This document shows positions 1 through 9,429 of a DNA stretch of 64,000 nt, one piece after another. The stretch covers positions 620,001 to 684,000 of the forward strand of contig NZ_JACHWP010000001.1 in NCBI RefSeq assembly GCF_014191425.1, read 5' to 3'. Source of the DNA: Helcobacillus massiliensis (GTDB taxonomy: Bacteria; Actinomycetota; Actinomycetes; Actinomycetales; Dermabacteraceae). How positions within the stretch are numbered: the stretch's first letter is position 1; every line of letters starts with the position of its first letter. Below the pieces are notes generated by a model, which was given only the letters and a program-made list of their open reading frames with translations, was not told the origin of the DNA and did no database searches. The translations under genes and the position numbers were made by a program.

Positions 1-1195
1 CTACATCGGTCCTGTCGACGGGCACGACGTCCACGCCCTCGAAGCCGCCCTGACGCAGGCGCGGGACGCCGCCGGCCAGGGCGCGGTTCCGCTCGTCCAC
101 GCCGTCACAGCGAAGGGCCGCGGCCTGCTCGCCGCCGAACTGCACGAGGTGGACCTGTGGCACGCCCACGGCCCGTTCGACATCACCACCGCCCAGTCGA
201 CCCCCGACCCGGTGCCGACCGGCCCCGGCGCCACCTGGACCGACCGCTTCGCCGCGACCGTGCTCGGCATCGCCGATCAGCGCGACGACATGGTGGCGCT
301 GAGCGCCGCCATGATCGACCCCGTCGGCCTCACCCCGATGCAGCAGGCCCACCCCGCACGGGTCCTCGACACCGGCATCGCCGAGCAGGTGACCCTGGAC
401 ATCGCCGCCGGCCTCGCGAACGCCGGCCAGCGGCCCCTGGTGGCGCTGTACTCCACGTTCCTCACCCGCGCGATCGACCAGCTGCTGATGGACATCGGCC
501 TGCACAGCGAGCCGGTGACGATCACCCTGGATCGCGCCGGTGTCACCGGTGATGACGGCGCCAGCCATCACGGCATCTGGGACCTCGCGCTCGCTGCGCA
601 GGTGCCGGGCCTGGAGGTGTGCGCGCCGCGCGACGGGCAGCGGCTGGAGGACGCCCTGCGCCGCCGCCTCGGTGGTGATGAGGCGCCGACGGGTCCCGGC
701 CTGATCCGGTTCCCGAAGGGCTCAGTCGGCCCCGATGTGGCCGCGGCGGCCTCGGTGCCCGCCGGAGATGTCCTGTTCGCGTCCTCCGACGCCGCGCTGG
801 CGTGCGCGACGGGCGAGGCGCTCGATGCTGAGGCGCCGACGCTGATCATCACGATCGGGTCGCTCGCTGCCCGCGCCGTGGCGGCGGCGAAGACGCTCGC
901 CGCGACCGGCGCAGAGGTGCTGGTCATCGACCCCGTCATCGCCCTGCCGCTCGCGGGACCCCTCCTGGACCTGTGTGCGCGTGCGTCGGCCGTGGTGACG
1001 ATCGAGGACGGCGTGCGGGAGCGCGGCATCGGGGCGGCGCTGCGGTTCGCCCTCGCGGACCGCGGCGTGCAGGTGCCGAGCGCCGTGCTCGGTGTGGACC
1101 AGGCGTTCATCGATCACGCGAAGCGCGACGCGATCCTCAGCCGTGAGGGCCTGGACGCGGAGGCGATTGCGGAGGCTGCGGCGCGCCTGCGCTGA
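1..1195 (+). CDS. dxs: 1-deoxy-D-xylulose-5-phosphate synthase, 5' end outside window
   Basis: The thiamine-diphosphate enzyme DXS condenses pyruvate and glyceraldehyde 3-phosphate, the first step of the MEP isoprenoid pathway. The reading frame is open from base 2, so the gene enters from outside; about 397 residues of a usual 630-650 are present. The family motif YIGPVDGHD lies at the very start, VTAKGRG follows, and GIAEQ near base 375 carries the catalytic glutamate of the pyrimidine-binding domain. The C-terminal transketolase-like domain is complete and ends in TGA. A GTG at 149 could be mistaken for a start, but the conserved sequence upstream rules that out. The gene converges on map. 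Confidence 0.96.
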   Translation, partial: YIGPVDGHDVHALEAALTQARDAAGQGAVPLVHAVTAKGRGLLAAELHEVDLWHAHGPFDITTAQSTPDPVPTGPGATWTDRFAATVLGIADQRDDMVALSAAMIDPVGLTPMQQAHPARVLDTGIAEQVTLDIAAGLANAGQRPLVALYSTFLTRAIDQLLMDIGLHSEPVTITLDRAGVTGDDGASHHGIWDLALAAQVPGLEVCAPRDGQRLEDALRRRLGGDEAPTGPGLIRFPKGSVGPDVAAAASVPAGDVLFASSDAALACATGEALDAEAPTLIITIGSLAARAVAAAKTLAATGAEVLVIDPVIALPLAGPLLDLCARASAVVTIEDGVRERGIGAALRFALADRGVQVPSAVLGVDQAFIDHAKRDAILSREGLDAEAIAEAAARLR

Positions 1196-1232
1196 CCAGC
1201 GGGCCCGCGCCGCTCTGCTGAACGGGTGCGGT

Positions 1233-2045
1233 TCAGGCGATGCTGGAGCGCGGCGACGGGTCGTCGGCGCGGCCGGTCATGATGATCGGAGCACCGTCGG
1301 TCACGATCAGCGTGTGCTCCGCGTGGGCGCCGGTGGAGCCGTCATCGGTCTCGACCGTCCAGCCGTCCCGCTCGGTGATGAACAGGGACGCCGTGGTGGG
1401 GGACAGGAACGGCTCCACGGTGATAGCCATTCCCGCCTCCAGGCGCTGACCCGTCCCGGGCTGACCCCAGTTCGGGATGAACGGCTCCTCATGCATGGTG
1501 CGACCCACGCCGTGCCCACCGAAGCGGGTATTGATGCTGTAGCCGAGTGCGTGCGCCCGTGACTCGACCGCGTGCCCGATGTCGCCCACGCGAGCGCCGG
1601 CGACGGCGGCGTCGATCCCCGCCCACATGACGTCCTCGGTGTCCTGGATGAGGCGGCGGTGCGCGTCGGACTGCTCACCCACGCTGATGGACAGGCAGGA
1701 GTCGGCGACCCAGCCGTCGAGTTCGACGGCGAAGTCGAGGGACAGCAGGTCCCCGTCGGCCAGGACGCGGTCGTAGGGGCGGCCGTGCAGCACCGCCTCG
1801 TTGACGGAGGTGCAGATGACGTGCCCGAACGGGGAGCCGCCGAAGCTGGGGTGGTAGTCGAGGTAGCAGGAGGCGGCGCCGGCTTCGCGGATCAGGCGGT
1901 GCGCTTCGGCGTCGATCTCCAGCAGGTTCATGCCGGGCTCCACGACCGTGCGCAGGTGGGAGAGCACACCGGCGACGAACTCGCCGGCGGGCCGCAGCTG
2001 CTCGGGGCTGGGACGGTCAGTGCGCGGGCGTCGGCGTCGCAGCAT
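1233..2045 (-). CDS. map: Methionine aminopeptidase, type I
   Basis: Removes the N-terminal methionine from nascent proteins in the cytoplasm; a two-metal hydrolase of the pita-bread fold. All five metal ligands are visible from the chosen start: Asp104 (LSLDF), Asp115 (VADSC), His178 (GGHGVGRTMHE), Glu211 (VEPF) and Glu243 (AEHT). Length is 270 residues, normal for the type Ib form. An in-frame ATG at 2063 exists, but the ATG at 2045 is preceded 9 nt upstream by GAGGAGG, so 2045 is preferred. The start overlaps the 3' end of ctaA by 29 bp, so translation is probably coupled to ctaA. Confidence 0.93.
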   Translation of the reverse strand: MLRRRRPRTDRPSPEQLRPAGEFVAGVLSHLRTVVEPGMNLLEIDAEAHRLIREAGAASCYLDYHPSFGGSPFGHVICTSVNEAVLHGRPYDRVLADGDLLSLDFAVELDGWVADSCLSISVGEQSDAHRRLIQDTEDVMWAGIDAAVAGARVGDIGHAVESRAHALGYSINTRFGGHGVGRTMHEEPFIPNWGQPGTGQRLEAGMAITVEPFLSPTTASLFITERDGWTVETDDGSTGAHAEHTLIVTDGAPIIMTGRADDPSPRSSIA

Positions 2046-3000
2046 GGGCGCCGGCCTCCTCATGGTCGACTGCGGTCTTCTCCCGCCACGTGTACAGGCT
2101 GGAGCCCACCCAGGAGATGCCGCCGGCGAACAGGGCGGCGCCGGTCATGTGCAGCGCCACGAGCAGCTCCGGCAGCCCCAGCAGGTACTGGGTGTAGCCG
2201 ATGACGGCCTGCAGGGCGGTCACCACGACGAGTGCGAGGGCGGCGCGGCGGGCGGGGCGGTGCGCCCCGGAGGCGACGAGCGCGACCAGCAGGCCCACAA
2301 GGAGCCCTGCGAACAGCATGACGACGTCCGCGTGCAGCCAGGAGATGGTGCGCGGATCCACCATGAAGCGAACCATCGTGTTCGCGTCACCGGAGTGGGG
2401 GCCGGAGCCGGTGACGACAGTGCCGAGGATGAGCACGAGGAACCCGGCCGCTGCCATCGGCCAGAACAGCAGCCGCACTGGGCGGGCCACGGCGGGACGG
2501 CCGGTGTCATTGCCGTCGTACAGGCGGTACAGCAGCAGGCCGGAGACGAACACCAGGATGGGGGAGACCAGGAAGTGCAGGCTCACCCATTTCGGGTCGA
2601 GGTGCAGCACCACCACGCCCATGCCGAGCAGCGCCTGTACGAGGGTGAGGATGAGCGGCACCCACGCGAGGACGCGGAAGCCGGCCCCCTTGTGCTTGAG
2701 CCACAGATAGGTGAGGACCAGGACCGCGACGGCAAACACCACCAGCACTCCGGTGAGGGTGCGGTTGCCGAACTCGATGAACGGCCGGATGCCCATCTCA
2801 GGGTGGTAGCGGGGCGTGAACTGGCCCGGTTCGCAGTTCGGCCAGGTGGAGCAGCCGAGGCCGGACCCGGTCAGGCGGACCACGGCGCCGGTGACGATGA
2901 TGCCCATCTGGGAGATCATGTTGCCCCAGAAGGCGATGCGCAGCAGGAGCGACTGCTTCGGGGTGAGGCCGATCAGGCCCTGGTGCGGGGTGGAGCTCAT
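2017..3000 (-). CDS. ctaA: Heme A synthase (COX15/CtaA family)
   Basis: Membrane enzyme that oxidises heme O to heme A for aa3-type cytochrome oxidase. The protein has about eight hydrophobic segments and the cysteine pair GLGCSTWPNC of the first extracellular loop. Histidines in LHFLVS, WLHADVV and LHMTGA are candidate heme ligands. The ExxHR motif of many bacterial CtaA proteins reads EFGNR here. The frame extends up to 3045, but ATG at 3000 is chosen because TACAAT lies exactly 6 nt upstream (leaderless layout) and because this removes the overlap with the permease gene. It lies beside an ABC exporter and sufR, a common actinobacterial arrangement. Confidence 0.93.
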   Translation of the reverse strand: MSSTPHQGLIGLTPKQSLLLRIAFWGNMISQMGIIVTGAVVRLTGSGLGCSTWPNCEPGQFTPRYHPEMGIRPFIEFGNRTLTGVLVVFAVAVLVLTYLWLKHKGAGFRVLAWVPLILTLVQALLGMGVVVLHLDPKWVSLHFLVSPILVFVSGLLLYRLYDGNDTGRPAVARPVRLLFWPMAAAGFLVLILGTVVTGSGPHSGDANTMVRFMVDPRTISWLHADVVMLFAGLLVGLLVALVASGAHRPARRAALALVVVTALQAVIGYTQYLLGLPELLVALHMTGAALFAGGISWVGSSLYTWREKTAVDHEEAGAHAATPTPAH

Positions 3001-3006
3001 GCGGTC

Positions 3007-3012
3007 ATTGTA
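3007..3012 (-). promoter_or_regulatory. -10 element of leaderless ctaA promoter
   Basis: TACAAT on the minus strand, followed by 6 nt and the ATG of ctaA at 3000. No Shine-Dalgarno is visible in the 6-nt spacer, so the transcript probably begins at or next to the A of ATG. It allows ctaA to be expressed apart from the ABC genes upstream. Confidence 0.6.
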
Positions 3013-3037
3013 GGAAGGGGCCATCGGGACGAACGTC

Positions 3038-3841
3038 TCATGCACTGGTCCATTTGAAGAACCTCACCGTGAGGACCGTGAACAGCACGGTCCAGCCGGC
3101 GAGGATGAGCGCGGACAGCCAGGGCAGCGCAGCACCGTTGAGGGCGGCGCGGACCAGCGCCATCAGCGCGCCGGAGGGCAGCAGCTGCACGAGCGGCTGC
3201 GCCCATGAGGGGAACGATTCGACCGGAAGGGCGACCCCGCCACCGGCGACCAGGGCGATGAACGCGAGGTTCGCCAGCGCCAGCACTCCTTCCGCGCGCA
3301 GCGTCCCGGCGATGAGGAGCCCGAGGGCGCCGAACGCGGCGGTGCCGAGCAGCCATGGGAGCACCGCGGTGAGGACCTGGGCGGCCGACGGGTGCCAGCC
3401 GAGCGCGAGGGCGAGGGCGCCGAGGGCGGCGACCTGCAGCAGATGGATGAGACCGAGCGCGAGGAGCTTGCCGGCAATGTAGCCGGAGCGGCCCAGGGGA
3501 GTGGTGGCGATCCAGCGCAGCACGCCTGCCCGTCGGTCGAAGCCGGTGGCGATGGACTGCGAGGTCATCGAGGTGGCGATGATCGCGGTGACGGCGGTGG
3601 CGGCGACCTTGTCGCCCATGGTGAGGGCACGACCGTCGAACATCGAGTCGGGCAGGGGGATGAGGTGCAGGCCGAGCAGGACGAGGGCCGGCAGGACGAT
3701 CGCGACCATGAGCTGTTCGCCGTTGCCGAGGAGGGTGCGGGCCTCCAAGGAGGCGTGGGTGAGGATGCGGCGGCCGGTGCTGGCGGCGCGCTGCGGCGTC
3801 GGGGCGGCCGCCGGCGTCTGCGGGGCGGTGGCGGTGCTCAT
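3038..3841 (-). CDS. ABC-2 type transporter permease
   Basis: Integral membrane half of an ABC exporter; the substrate is unknown. The 267-residue protein has about six hydrophobic segments after a Pro/Ala-rich cytoplasmic N-terminus, and carries GFDRRAGVLRWIATTPLGR, a typical ABC-2 cytoplasmic loop. Its start overlaps the stop of the ATPase gene by 4 bp (ATGA), so the two are made together. An ABC pair between ctaA and sufR is conserved in many actinobacteria, which suggests a link to cytochrome or metal-cofactor assembly, but that is inference from context. Confidence 0.88.
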   Translation of the reverse strand: MSTATAPQTPAAAPTPQRAASTGRRILTHASLEARTLLGNGEQLMVAIVLPALVLLGLHLIPLPDSMFDGRALTMGDKVAATAVTAIIATSMTSQSIATGFDRRAGVLRWIATTPLGRSGYIAGKLLALGLIHLLQVAALGALALALGWHPSAAQVLTAVLPWLLGTAAFGALGLLIAGTLRAEGVLALANLAFIALVAGGGVALPVESFPSWAQPLVQLLPSGALMALVRAALNGAALPWLSALILAGWTVLFTVLTVRFFKWTSA

Positions 3842-4719
3842 GCGCGGGCCTCCTCAGTGTCGTTGGTGAGCTGCACCAGGATGTCCTCCAGCGCGTCGGA
3901 AGCCGGTGCGGCCTCCAGGGTGAGGCCCTTCTCGACGGCGGCGCGGCGCATCTGCTCGGTGAACGCGGCACGGTCCTCATCGGTGCCGCCGCCCAGGGTG
4001 AGGGCGGTCCGGGTCGGAGCGGAGTCCTGCAGCTGGGACACCACGTCGGCGGTGGAGCCGGAGGCGAGCATGCGGCCCCCGGCGATGACCACGACGTGGT
4101 CGGCGAGGGCCTCGACGTCGTCGATGGCGTGGGTGGTGAGGATGACCGCGGCGCCGCGGTCCGCTTCGGCGCGGATGATGTCACGGGTGCGGCGGCGGAT
4201 GGCGGCGTCCATCCCAGCGGTGGGCTCGTCCAGGAACAGCAGGTCGGGTTGCGCGATCAGGGCAAGCGCGAGGGACAGCCGCTGCTTCTGGCCGCCGGAG
4301 AGCCGCCGCACAATGGTGGAGGCGAACTGGTCGATTCCGAGCTGGCGGGCGAGTGCGTCAGCGTCCCGGGGCTGCTGCACCATGCGGGCGGCGTAGGCGA
4401 GCAGCTGGCGGGGCTTCGCGCTGGTGCTGAGGCCGCCGTCCTGCAGCATCACACCGATGCGGGCGCGCTCATCCGCTGTGGCCCGCAGGGGGTCGGCGCC
4501 GAGGGCGCGGATGGTGCCGGAGTCGGGAGCGAGCAGGCCGGTGGCGCAGGCGATCGTGGTGGATTTGCCGGCGCCGTTGGGGCCGAGGATGGCGGTGATC
4601 TCACCGCGGCGGGCGGTCAGGCTCACGCCGTCCACGGCGGTGACGGACCCGAAGCGCTTGGTGAGTGAGTCGATGACCAGGCCGTCGGAGGCGCGGGCTG
4701 GATGGGGCAGTTCAGTCAT
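3838..4719 (-). CDS. ABC transporter ATP-binding protein
   Basis: ATPase of the exporter encoded with the downstream permease. Walker A GPNGAGKST (about residues 46-54), signature LSGGQKQR, Walker B LLFLDEPTAG and the switch histidine TTHAIDD are all present. A C-terminal extension of about 80 residues follows the nucleotide-binding domain, as in DrrA/CcmA-like exporters. The frame runs up to 4773, but ATG at 4719 has GGAG 5 nt upstream and a TACGAT hexamer at 4729-4734, and the conserved protein begins just after it. Substrate unknown. Confidence 0.9.
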   Translation of the reverse strand: MTELPHPARASDGLVIDSLTKRFGSVTAVDGVSLTARRGEITAILGPNGAGKSTTIACATGLLAPDSGTIRALGADPLRATADERARIGVMLQDGGLSTSAKPRQLLAYAARMVQQPRDADALARQLGIDQFASTIVRRLSGGQKQRLSLALALIAQPDLLFLDEPTAGMDAAIRRRTRDIIRAEADRGAAVILTTHAIDDVEALADHVVVIAGGRMLASGSTADVVSQLQDSAPTRTALTLGGGTDEDRAAFTEQMRRAAVEKGLTLEAAPASDALEDILVQLTNDTEEARA

Positions 4720-4728
4720 GGCTGCTCC

Positions 4729-4734
4729 ATCGTA
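4729..4734 (-). promoter_or_regulatory. Putative -10 of the ABC exporter operon
   Basis: TACGAT on the minus strand, 9 nt before the ATG at 4719, with GGAG between. The likely transcript start near 4722 would leave almost no leader. No good -35 is seen. Confidence 0.4.
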
Positions 4735-4797
4735 GGCCCGCCCCGTCGAGCTGGGTGTGCCCGGGGTGGTCATCGGTGCTGCGCGGTGCTGCGCACC

Positions 4798-5856
4798 TCA
4801 GCGGTGCGTGATCTCCAGCGGCGTGTTCTCCTGGGCGACCGTCTCGGATTCCAGCGGGGGCAGGGGTGCGGTGCCGCCGTCGCCCCACGTGTTCGTCTCG
4901 AACCGGTCGCGGCCGTGCGGCTCCAGCAGCCACTCCATAGTCGGCCCCTTCGGCACGATCTGGGTGGGGTTCACGTCTTCCTGGACGATGTAGTAGTGGT
5001 CCTTGATCTGCTGGAAGTCGACGGTGTCGCCGAAACCGGGTGTCTGGAACAGGTCGGCGAGGTAGCCGGAGAGGTTCTCCATCGAGCGGATGGTCTGGCG
5101 GTTCGCCTTGAAGTGACCGTGGTAGACGGGGTCGAAGCGCACCAGCGTGACGAACAGGCGCACATCGGCCTCCGTGATGGAGCGGCCCATCAGGTAGCGG
5201 CGGGCCGAAAGGCGCTCATCGAGGACGTCGAGGGCGTCCCACAGCTCGTCATAGGCCTCCTCGTAGGCCTCCTGCGTGCCGGCGAAGCCGCACTTGTACA
5301 CGCCGTTGTTGACGCGGTGCAGGATGAAGTGGAGCAGCGCCTCCATCTCCTCGGCATGCTCGGCGGGCCACAGGTTCGGGGCACCGTCACGGTGGAACTC
5401 GGTCCATTCGGAGGAGAAGTCGCGGGTGATCTGGTCGAAGTCGTTGGTGACGACTTTGCCGTCGCGGGTGTCGACGATCGCGGGGACGGTGATGCCGCGC
5501 TCGTAGTCGGGGAAGCGCTGGAAGTACGCCTCCTGGAGGCGTTCGATGCCGAGCACCGGGTCCTTGCCGCCTTCGTCGAGGTCGAACGTCCAGGAGCGGG
5601 CATCGTGCGTGGGCCCCGGCATGCCGACCGAGATGGCCTCTTCGAGGCCGAGCAGGCGTCGGACGATGAGGGTGCGGTTGGCCCACGGGCAGGCACGGGC
5701 GGCGATGAGGCGGTAGCGGTGCGCTTCGACCTCGTAGCCGTCGCGCCCGTCGCGGGTGATGCGAGTGGGGATGTAGGTCATGTCGCGCTCGAAGGCTTCG
5801 CCCTCATGCACGTAGGAGCCCTTGGTGGAATGCTGGGTGGTGTCGTCGGCAGTCAT
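4798..5856 (-). CDS. Xi-class glutathione S-transferase / glutathionyl-hydroquinone reductase family protein
   Basis: Member of the YqjG/ECM4 family, thioredoxin-fold enzymes that reduce S-thiol-conjugated hydroquinones. The catalytic cysteine sits in the family motif ACPWANR at about residue 56, followed by the GST helical domain; later conserved stretches include TEADVRLFVTLVRFDPVYHGHF. The 352-residue length fits the family. A strong ribosome-binding site (AAGGAGG, 4-5 nt spacing) supports ATG at 5856. Actinobacteria usually lack glutathione and use mycothiol, so the true thiol partner is uncertain. It lies between the ABC exporter and the divergent sufR. Confidence 0.88.
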   Translation of the reverse strand: MTADDTTQHSTKGSYVHEGEAFERDMTYIPTRITRDGRDGYEVEAHRYRLIAARACPWANRTLIVRRLLGLEEAISVGMPGPTHDARSWTFDLDEGGKDPVLGIERLQEAYFQRFPDYERGITVPAIVDTRDGKVVTNDFDQITRDFSSEWTEFHRDGAPNLWPAEHAEEMEALLHFILHRVNNGVYKCGFAGTQEAYEEAYDELWDALDVLDERLSARRYLMGRSITEADVRLFVTLVRFDPVYHGHFKANRQTIRSMENLSGYLADLFQTPGFGDTVDFQQIKDHYYIVQEDVNPTQIVPKGPTMEWLLEPHGRDRFETNTWGDGGTAPLPPLESETVAQENTPLEITHR

Positions 5857-6003
5857 GGTGCCTCCTTCTCCGGCGGTGGGCCGACGGATGCTCGTCGGCG
5901 GTTGGAGTCCACTCTAGCGACCGATAGTTGAATAGTGAAGCAACATGGGTGAGCGGCCGATGACTTAGGTCCCCCTTCGTTTCTTTTCGCAACGGCCGGG
6001 TTG

Positions 6004-6009
6004 TAGAAT
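6004..6009 (+). promoter_or_regulatory. Putative -10 of the suf operon
   Basis: TAGAAT, a 5/6 match to the housekeeping -10, lies 38 nt before the sufR ATG; AGAGGTG at 6037-6043 is the ribosome-binding site. The -35 region is poor, which fits a repressed or activated promoter. Confidence 0.5.
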
Positions 6010-6047
6010 CGGTGTCAATGTCGTCGAGCAGCGGAAAGAGGTGAACG

Positions 6048-6818
6048 ATGACCGATCAGAGTCCCGCACCCGCGGGAGTCGGTGCTCCTGAGAACACTCG
6101 TGATCGCCTCGTCGAAGCCATCTCCGTGGACGGCCCCATCGCAGCCGGCGACCTCGCCGAGCGCTTCGGCCTCACTGGCGCCGCCATCCGCCGCCATCTC
6201 GCTCAGCTGGAGGCCGACGGCGTCATCGAGGAGCGCGAACCGGCCACCGTCAAGCGCGGCCGCGGGCGCCCCCGCCGCGAATTCGTCCTCGCCTCCTCAA
6301 CGCCTCGCGACCTCGCCTCCTCCGAGGCGGACGAGATCGCCATCGCCGCCATGCGCGAGCTGGAAGCAGCTGGGGGAGCGGAGGCCGTTGTGCGCCTCGC
6401 CCGCGCCCGCACTGATCGCTGGGAGCGCGAGTTCGCCAGGCGCCTCACGGCCGAGCAGGCCGACGGGGCCGAGGTCACCACGGCCCGCCGTCTGGAGATC
6501 GTCGTCGACCTGCTGCAGGAGCGCGGCTATGCCGCCTCCATGCGTCCCGTCGCAGTGCGCCTTCCCGGAGGTGGGCGGACTCTGCGCACCGTTCAGCTGT
6601 GCCAGGGGCGCTGCCCCATTCAGGACATCGCAGCTGAGCACCCTGAGCTGTGCGACGTCGAGACGTCCGCACTCGCCCGCATGCTGGGGGCGCCGGTCCA
6701 ACGGCTGGCGACCCGCGCTTCGGGCGCCCATGTCTGCACCACCCACGTCACTCCGATGCCGGGTGGTGGGGACGAGCTGCCCGACCACGAATTGTTCACA
6801 GAAGGAAGGACACCATGA
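6048..6818 (+). CDS. sufR: Iron-sulfur cluster biosynthesis transcriptional regulator SufR
   Basis: Helix-turn-helix repressor that binds an Fe-S cluster and controls the suf operon. The N-terminal winged helix covers about residues 17-80 ([21 protein letters not shown] is the DNA-binding unit; [11 protein letters not shown] is the wing). The C-terminal half carries the cluster cysteines [13 protein letters not shown] and HVCTTH. Length 256 is normal. Its stop overlaps the sufB start (ATGA), so regulator and biosynthetic genes share a transcript, the usual autoregulated arrangement in actinobacteria. Confidence 0.95.
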   Translation: MTDQSPAPAGVGAPENTRDRLVEAISVDGPIAAGDLAERFGLTGAAIRRHLAQLEADGVIEEREPATVKRGRGRPRREFVLASSTPRDLASSEADEIAIAAMRELEAAGGAEAVVRLARARTDRWEREFARRLTAEQADGAEVTTARRLEIVVDLLQERGYAASMRPVAVRLPGGGRTLRTVQLCQGRCPIQDIAAEHPELCDVETSALARMLGAPVQRLATRASGAHVCTTHVTPMPGGGDELPDHELFTEGRTP

Positions 6819-8242
6819 CGAGTGCACCTGAACAGCTGACCCAGGACGAGATCATCTCGTCCATCGGAAGCTATGAATACGGCTGGAGGGACTCTGACGA
6901 AGCAGGCCAGAACGCCCGCCGCGGTCTGTCCGAGGATGTTGTCCGCAACATCTCCGAGCTGAAGGACGAGCCGGAGTGGATGCTCAAGCGCCGCCTGCGC
7001 GCCCTCAGCCTGTTCGAGAAGAAGCCGATGCCCACCTGGGGCCCCGACCTCTCCGGCATCGACTTCGACAACATCAAGTACTTCGTGCGCTCCACCGAGA
7101 AGCAGGCCACCAGCTGGGAGGACCTGCCCGAGGACATCAAGGAGACCTACGACCGCCTCGGCATCCCCGAAGCGGAGAAGGAGCGCCTGGTCGCCGGCGT
7201 CGCCGCGCAGTACGAGTCCGAGGTCGTCTACCACCAGATCCGTGAGGACCTCGAGGCCCAGGGCGTCATCTTCGTGGACACCGACACCGGCCTGCGGGAG
7301 TACCCCGAGCTGTTCGAGGAGTACTTCGGCACCGTGATCCCGTCGGGCGACAACAAGTTCGCCGCTCTGAACACCGCCGTGTGGTCCGGCGGCTCCTTCG
7401 TGTACGTCCCGCCGGGTGTCCACGTGGAGATCCCGCTGCAGGCCTACTTCCGCATCAACACGGAGAACATGGGCCAGTTCGAGCGCACGCTGATCATCGC
7501 GGACGAGGGCTCCTACGTCCACTACGTCGAGGGCTGCACCGCCCCGATCTACAAGTCGGACTCGCTGCACTCCGCCGTGGTGGAGATCGTCGTGAAGAAG
7601 GACGCCCGCGTCCGCTACACCACGATCCAGAACTGGTCGAACAACGTGTACAACCTCGTCACCAAGCGCACCACGGTGGAAGAGGGCGGCACCATGGAGT
7701 GGGTCGACGGCAACATCGGCTCCAAGGTCACCATGAAGTACCCGGCTGTCTGGTTGATGGGCGAGCACGCCCGCGGCGAGACCCTCTCGATCGCGTTCGC
7801 CGGCGAGGGGCAGCAGCAGGACACCGGCTCGAAGATGGTGCACATGGCACCGAACACCTCGAGCTCGATCGTCTCGAAGTCCGTGTCGCGCGGCGGCGGC
7901 CGATCCTCGTACCGCGGCCTGGTGCAGGTGAACAACAATGCCCGCCACTCGGCCTCCACCGTGCTGTGCGACGCCCTGCTGGTGGACACCCAGTCCCGCA
8001 CCGACACCTACCCGTACGTGGATGTGCGCGTGGACGATGTCCAGATGGGCCACGAGGCGACCGTCTCCAAGGTGAGCGAGGAGCAGCTCTTCTACCTGAT
8101 GAGCCGCGGCCTTGAAGAGACCGAGGCGATGGCGATGATCGTGCGCGGCTTCATCGAGCCGATCGCGCGTGAGCTCCCGATGGAGTACGCGCTTGAGCTC
8201 AACCGACTCATTGAACTGCAGATGGAAGGAAGCGTTGGCTGA
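6815..8242 (+). CDS. sufB: Fe-S cluster assembly scaffold protein SufB
   Basis: Core of the SufBCD scaffold on which Fe-S clusters are built from persulfide sulfur. The 475-residue protein has the C-terminal beta-helix of the family, with Cys241 in VEGCTAP and Cys385 in VLCDALL matching the sulfur-transfer and cluster-site cysteines. No intein is present, unlike in many mycobacterial SufB proteins. ATG at 6815 is chosen over an upstream in-frame start at 6650: it has GAAGGAAGGA just upstream and overlaps the sufR stop by 4 bp. It overlaps sufD as TGATG. Confidence 0.97.
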   Translation: MTSAPEQLTQDEIISSIGSYEYGWRDSDEAGQNARRGLSEDVVRNISELKDEPEWMLKRRLRALSLFEKKPMPTWGPDLSGIDFDNIKYFVRSTEKQATSWEDLPEDIKETYDRLGIPEAEKERLVAGVAAQYESEVVYHQIREDLEAQGVIFVDTDTGLREYPELFEEYFGTVIPSGDNKFAALNTAVWSGGSFVYVPPGVHVEIPLQAYFRINTENMGQFERTLIIADEGSYVHYVEGCTAPIYKSDSLHSAVVEIVVKKDARVRYTTIQNWSNNVYNLVTKRTTVEEGGTMEWVDGNIGSKVTMKYPAVWLMGEHARGETLSIAFAGEGQQQDTGSKMVHMAPNTSSSIVSKSVSRGGGRSSYRGLVQVNNNARHSASTVLCDALLVDTQSRTDTYPYVDVRVDDVQMGHEATVSKVSEEQLFYLMSRGLEETEAMAMIVRGFIEPIARELPMEYALELNRLIELQMEGSVG

Positions 8243-9429
8243 TGACAGTCACAGACCACTCGAAGGCTGAGCTGGAGTCCGAGGGCATCGCCCTCGGTGC
8301 CCACACGGAGGATTCCCGCGCGTACCGCTACGCCGCGTTCGGCGTGGACAACCACGAGATCCCGACCGGCCGCGAGGAGGAGTGGCGCTTCGCCTCCCTG
8401 CGCGAGATCTACCCGCTCCTCCAGGCCACCGAGACCACCGTGTCCGAGGACGTCGTCGCCTTCGACGTCGACGAGGTCGAGGGCATCACCGTCGGCTCAC
8501 TGGGGGCCGACGAGGCGCCCCGCAACACCCTGCTCGTCCCGGAGGACCGCATCGCGGCCGCAGCCGCTGAGCTGACCGCGAACGCCCTCCACCTGAAGGC
8601 GCCGAAGAACACCGTGGTGGAGCAGCCGCTGCGCGTGGAGATCACCGGCAAGGACGGCTCCACCGCCTCGCACGCCGCGATCGTGCTCGAAACCGAGGAG
8701 TCGGCTCGCGCCACCTACATCCTCAACCACACCGGCACCGCCCTGTTCGGTGAGAACGTGGAGATGGTCGTCGGCGACAACTCCGAGATGACCGTCATCT
8801 CCCTGCAGGACTGGGACGACGACGCCATCCATGTCGCCACCCACGTGGCGCACCTGGGCCGCGATGCGAAGCTCAAGCACATCGTCGTCTCCCTGGGCGG
8901 CCGTGCCGTGCGCGTGAACTCCACGTCGAAGTTCAACGCCCCGGGCTCGGAGATCGAGCAGATCGGCCTGTACTTCGCCGATGACAAGCAGCACCTCGAG
9001 CACCGCCTGTTCGTGGACCATGCCGCCCCGAAGTGCACCTCGGACGTCACCTACAAGGGGGCGCTGCAGGGCAAGGGCGCTCGGTCCGTGTGGGTCGGCG
9101 ATGTGCTGATCCGCAAGGAGGCCGAAGGCACCGACACCTACGAGCTGAACCGCAACCTGGTCCTCACCGAGGGGGCGCGCGCGGACTCCGTGCCGAACCT
9201 GGAGATCGAGACCGGTGAGATCGAGGGCGCCGGCCACGCCGCCGCCACGGGTCGCTTCGATGACGAGCAGCTGTTCTACCTGCGCTCGCGCGGCATCCCC
9301 GAGATCGAGGCCCGCCGCCTGGTGGTCCGCGGCTTCTTCCAGGAGCTGATCCAGAAGATCGACGTTCCGGAGATCCGCGAGCACCTCACCGACTCCATCG
9401 AGGACGAGCTCCGTCGGAGCATGAACTGA
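8242..9429 (+). CDS. sufD: Fe-S cluster assembly protein SufD
   Basis: Partner of SufB in the SufBC2D complex. The 395-residue protein shares the C-terminal beta-helix fold, with the SufBD-type ending LFYLRSRGIPEIEARRLVV followed by FFQEL. Its start shares the A of the sufB stop (TGATG) and its stop does the same with the next gene, so it is tightly coupled at both ends. No cluster-site cysteine like SufB Cys241 is seen in the equivalent region, as expected for SufD. Confidence 0.96.
   Translation: MTVTDHSKAELESEGIALGAHTEDSRAYRYAAFGVDNHEIPTGREEEWRFASLREIYPLLQATETTVSEDVVAFDVDEVEGITVGSLGADEAPRNTLLVPEDRIAAAAAELTANALHLKAPKNTVVEQPLRVEITGKDGSTASHAAIVLETEESARATYILNHTGTALFGENVEMVVGDNSEMTVISLQDWDDDAIHVATHVAHLGRDAKLKHIVVSLGGRAVRVNSTSKFNAPGSEIEQIGLYFADDKQHLEHRLFVDHAAPKCTSDVTYKGALQGKGARSVWVGDVLIRKEAEGTDTYELNRNLVLTEGARADSVPNLEIETGEIEGAGHAAATGRFDDEQLFYLRSRGIPEIEARRLVVRGFFQELIQKIDVPEIREHLTDSIEDELRRSMN

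Noticed and set aside
5927-5944. Calling the GTTG/CAAC repeat a SufR operator
   Set aside because: The known cyanobacterial form is CAAC-N6-GTTG and the actinobacterial form differs; arms here are inverted in order and spaced by 10, so it is kept only as a low-interest note.
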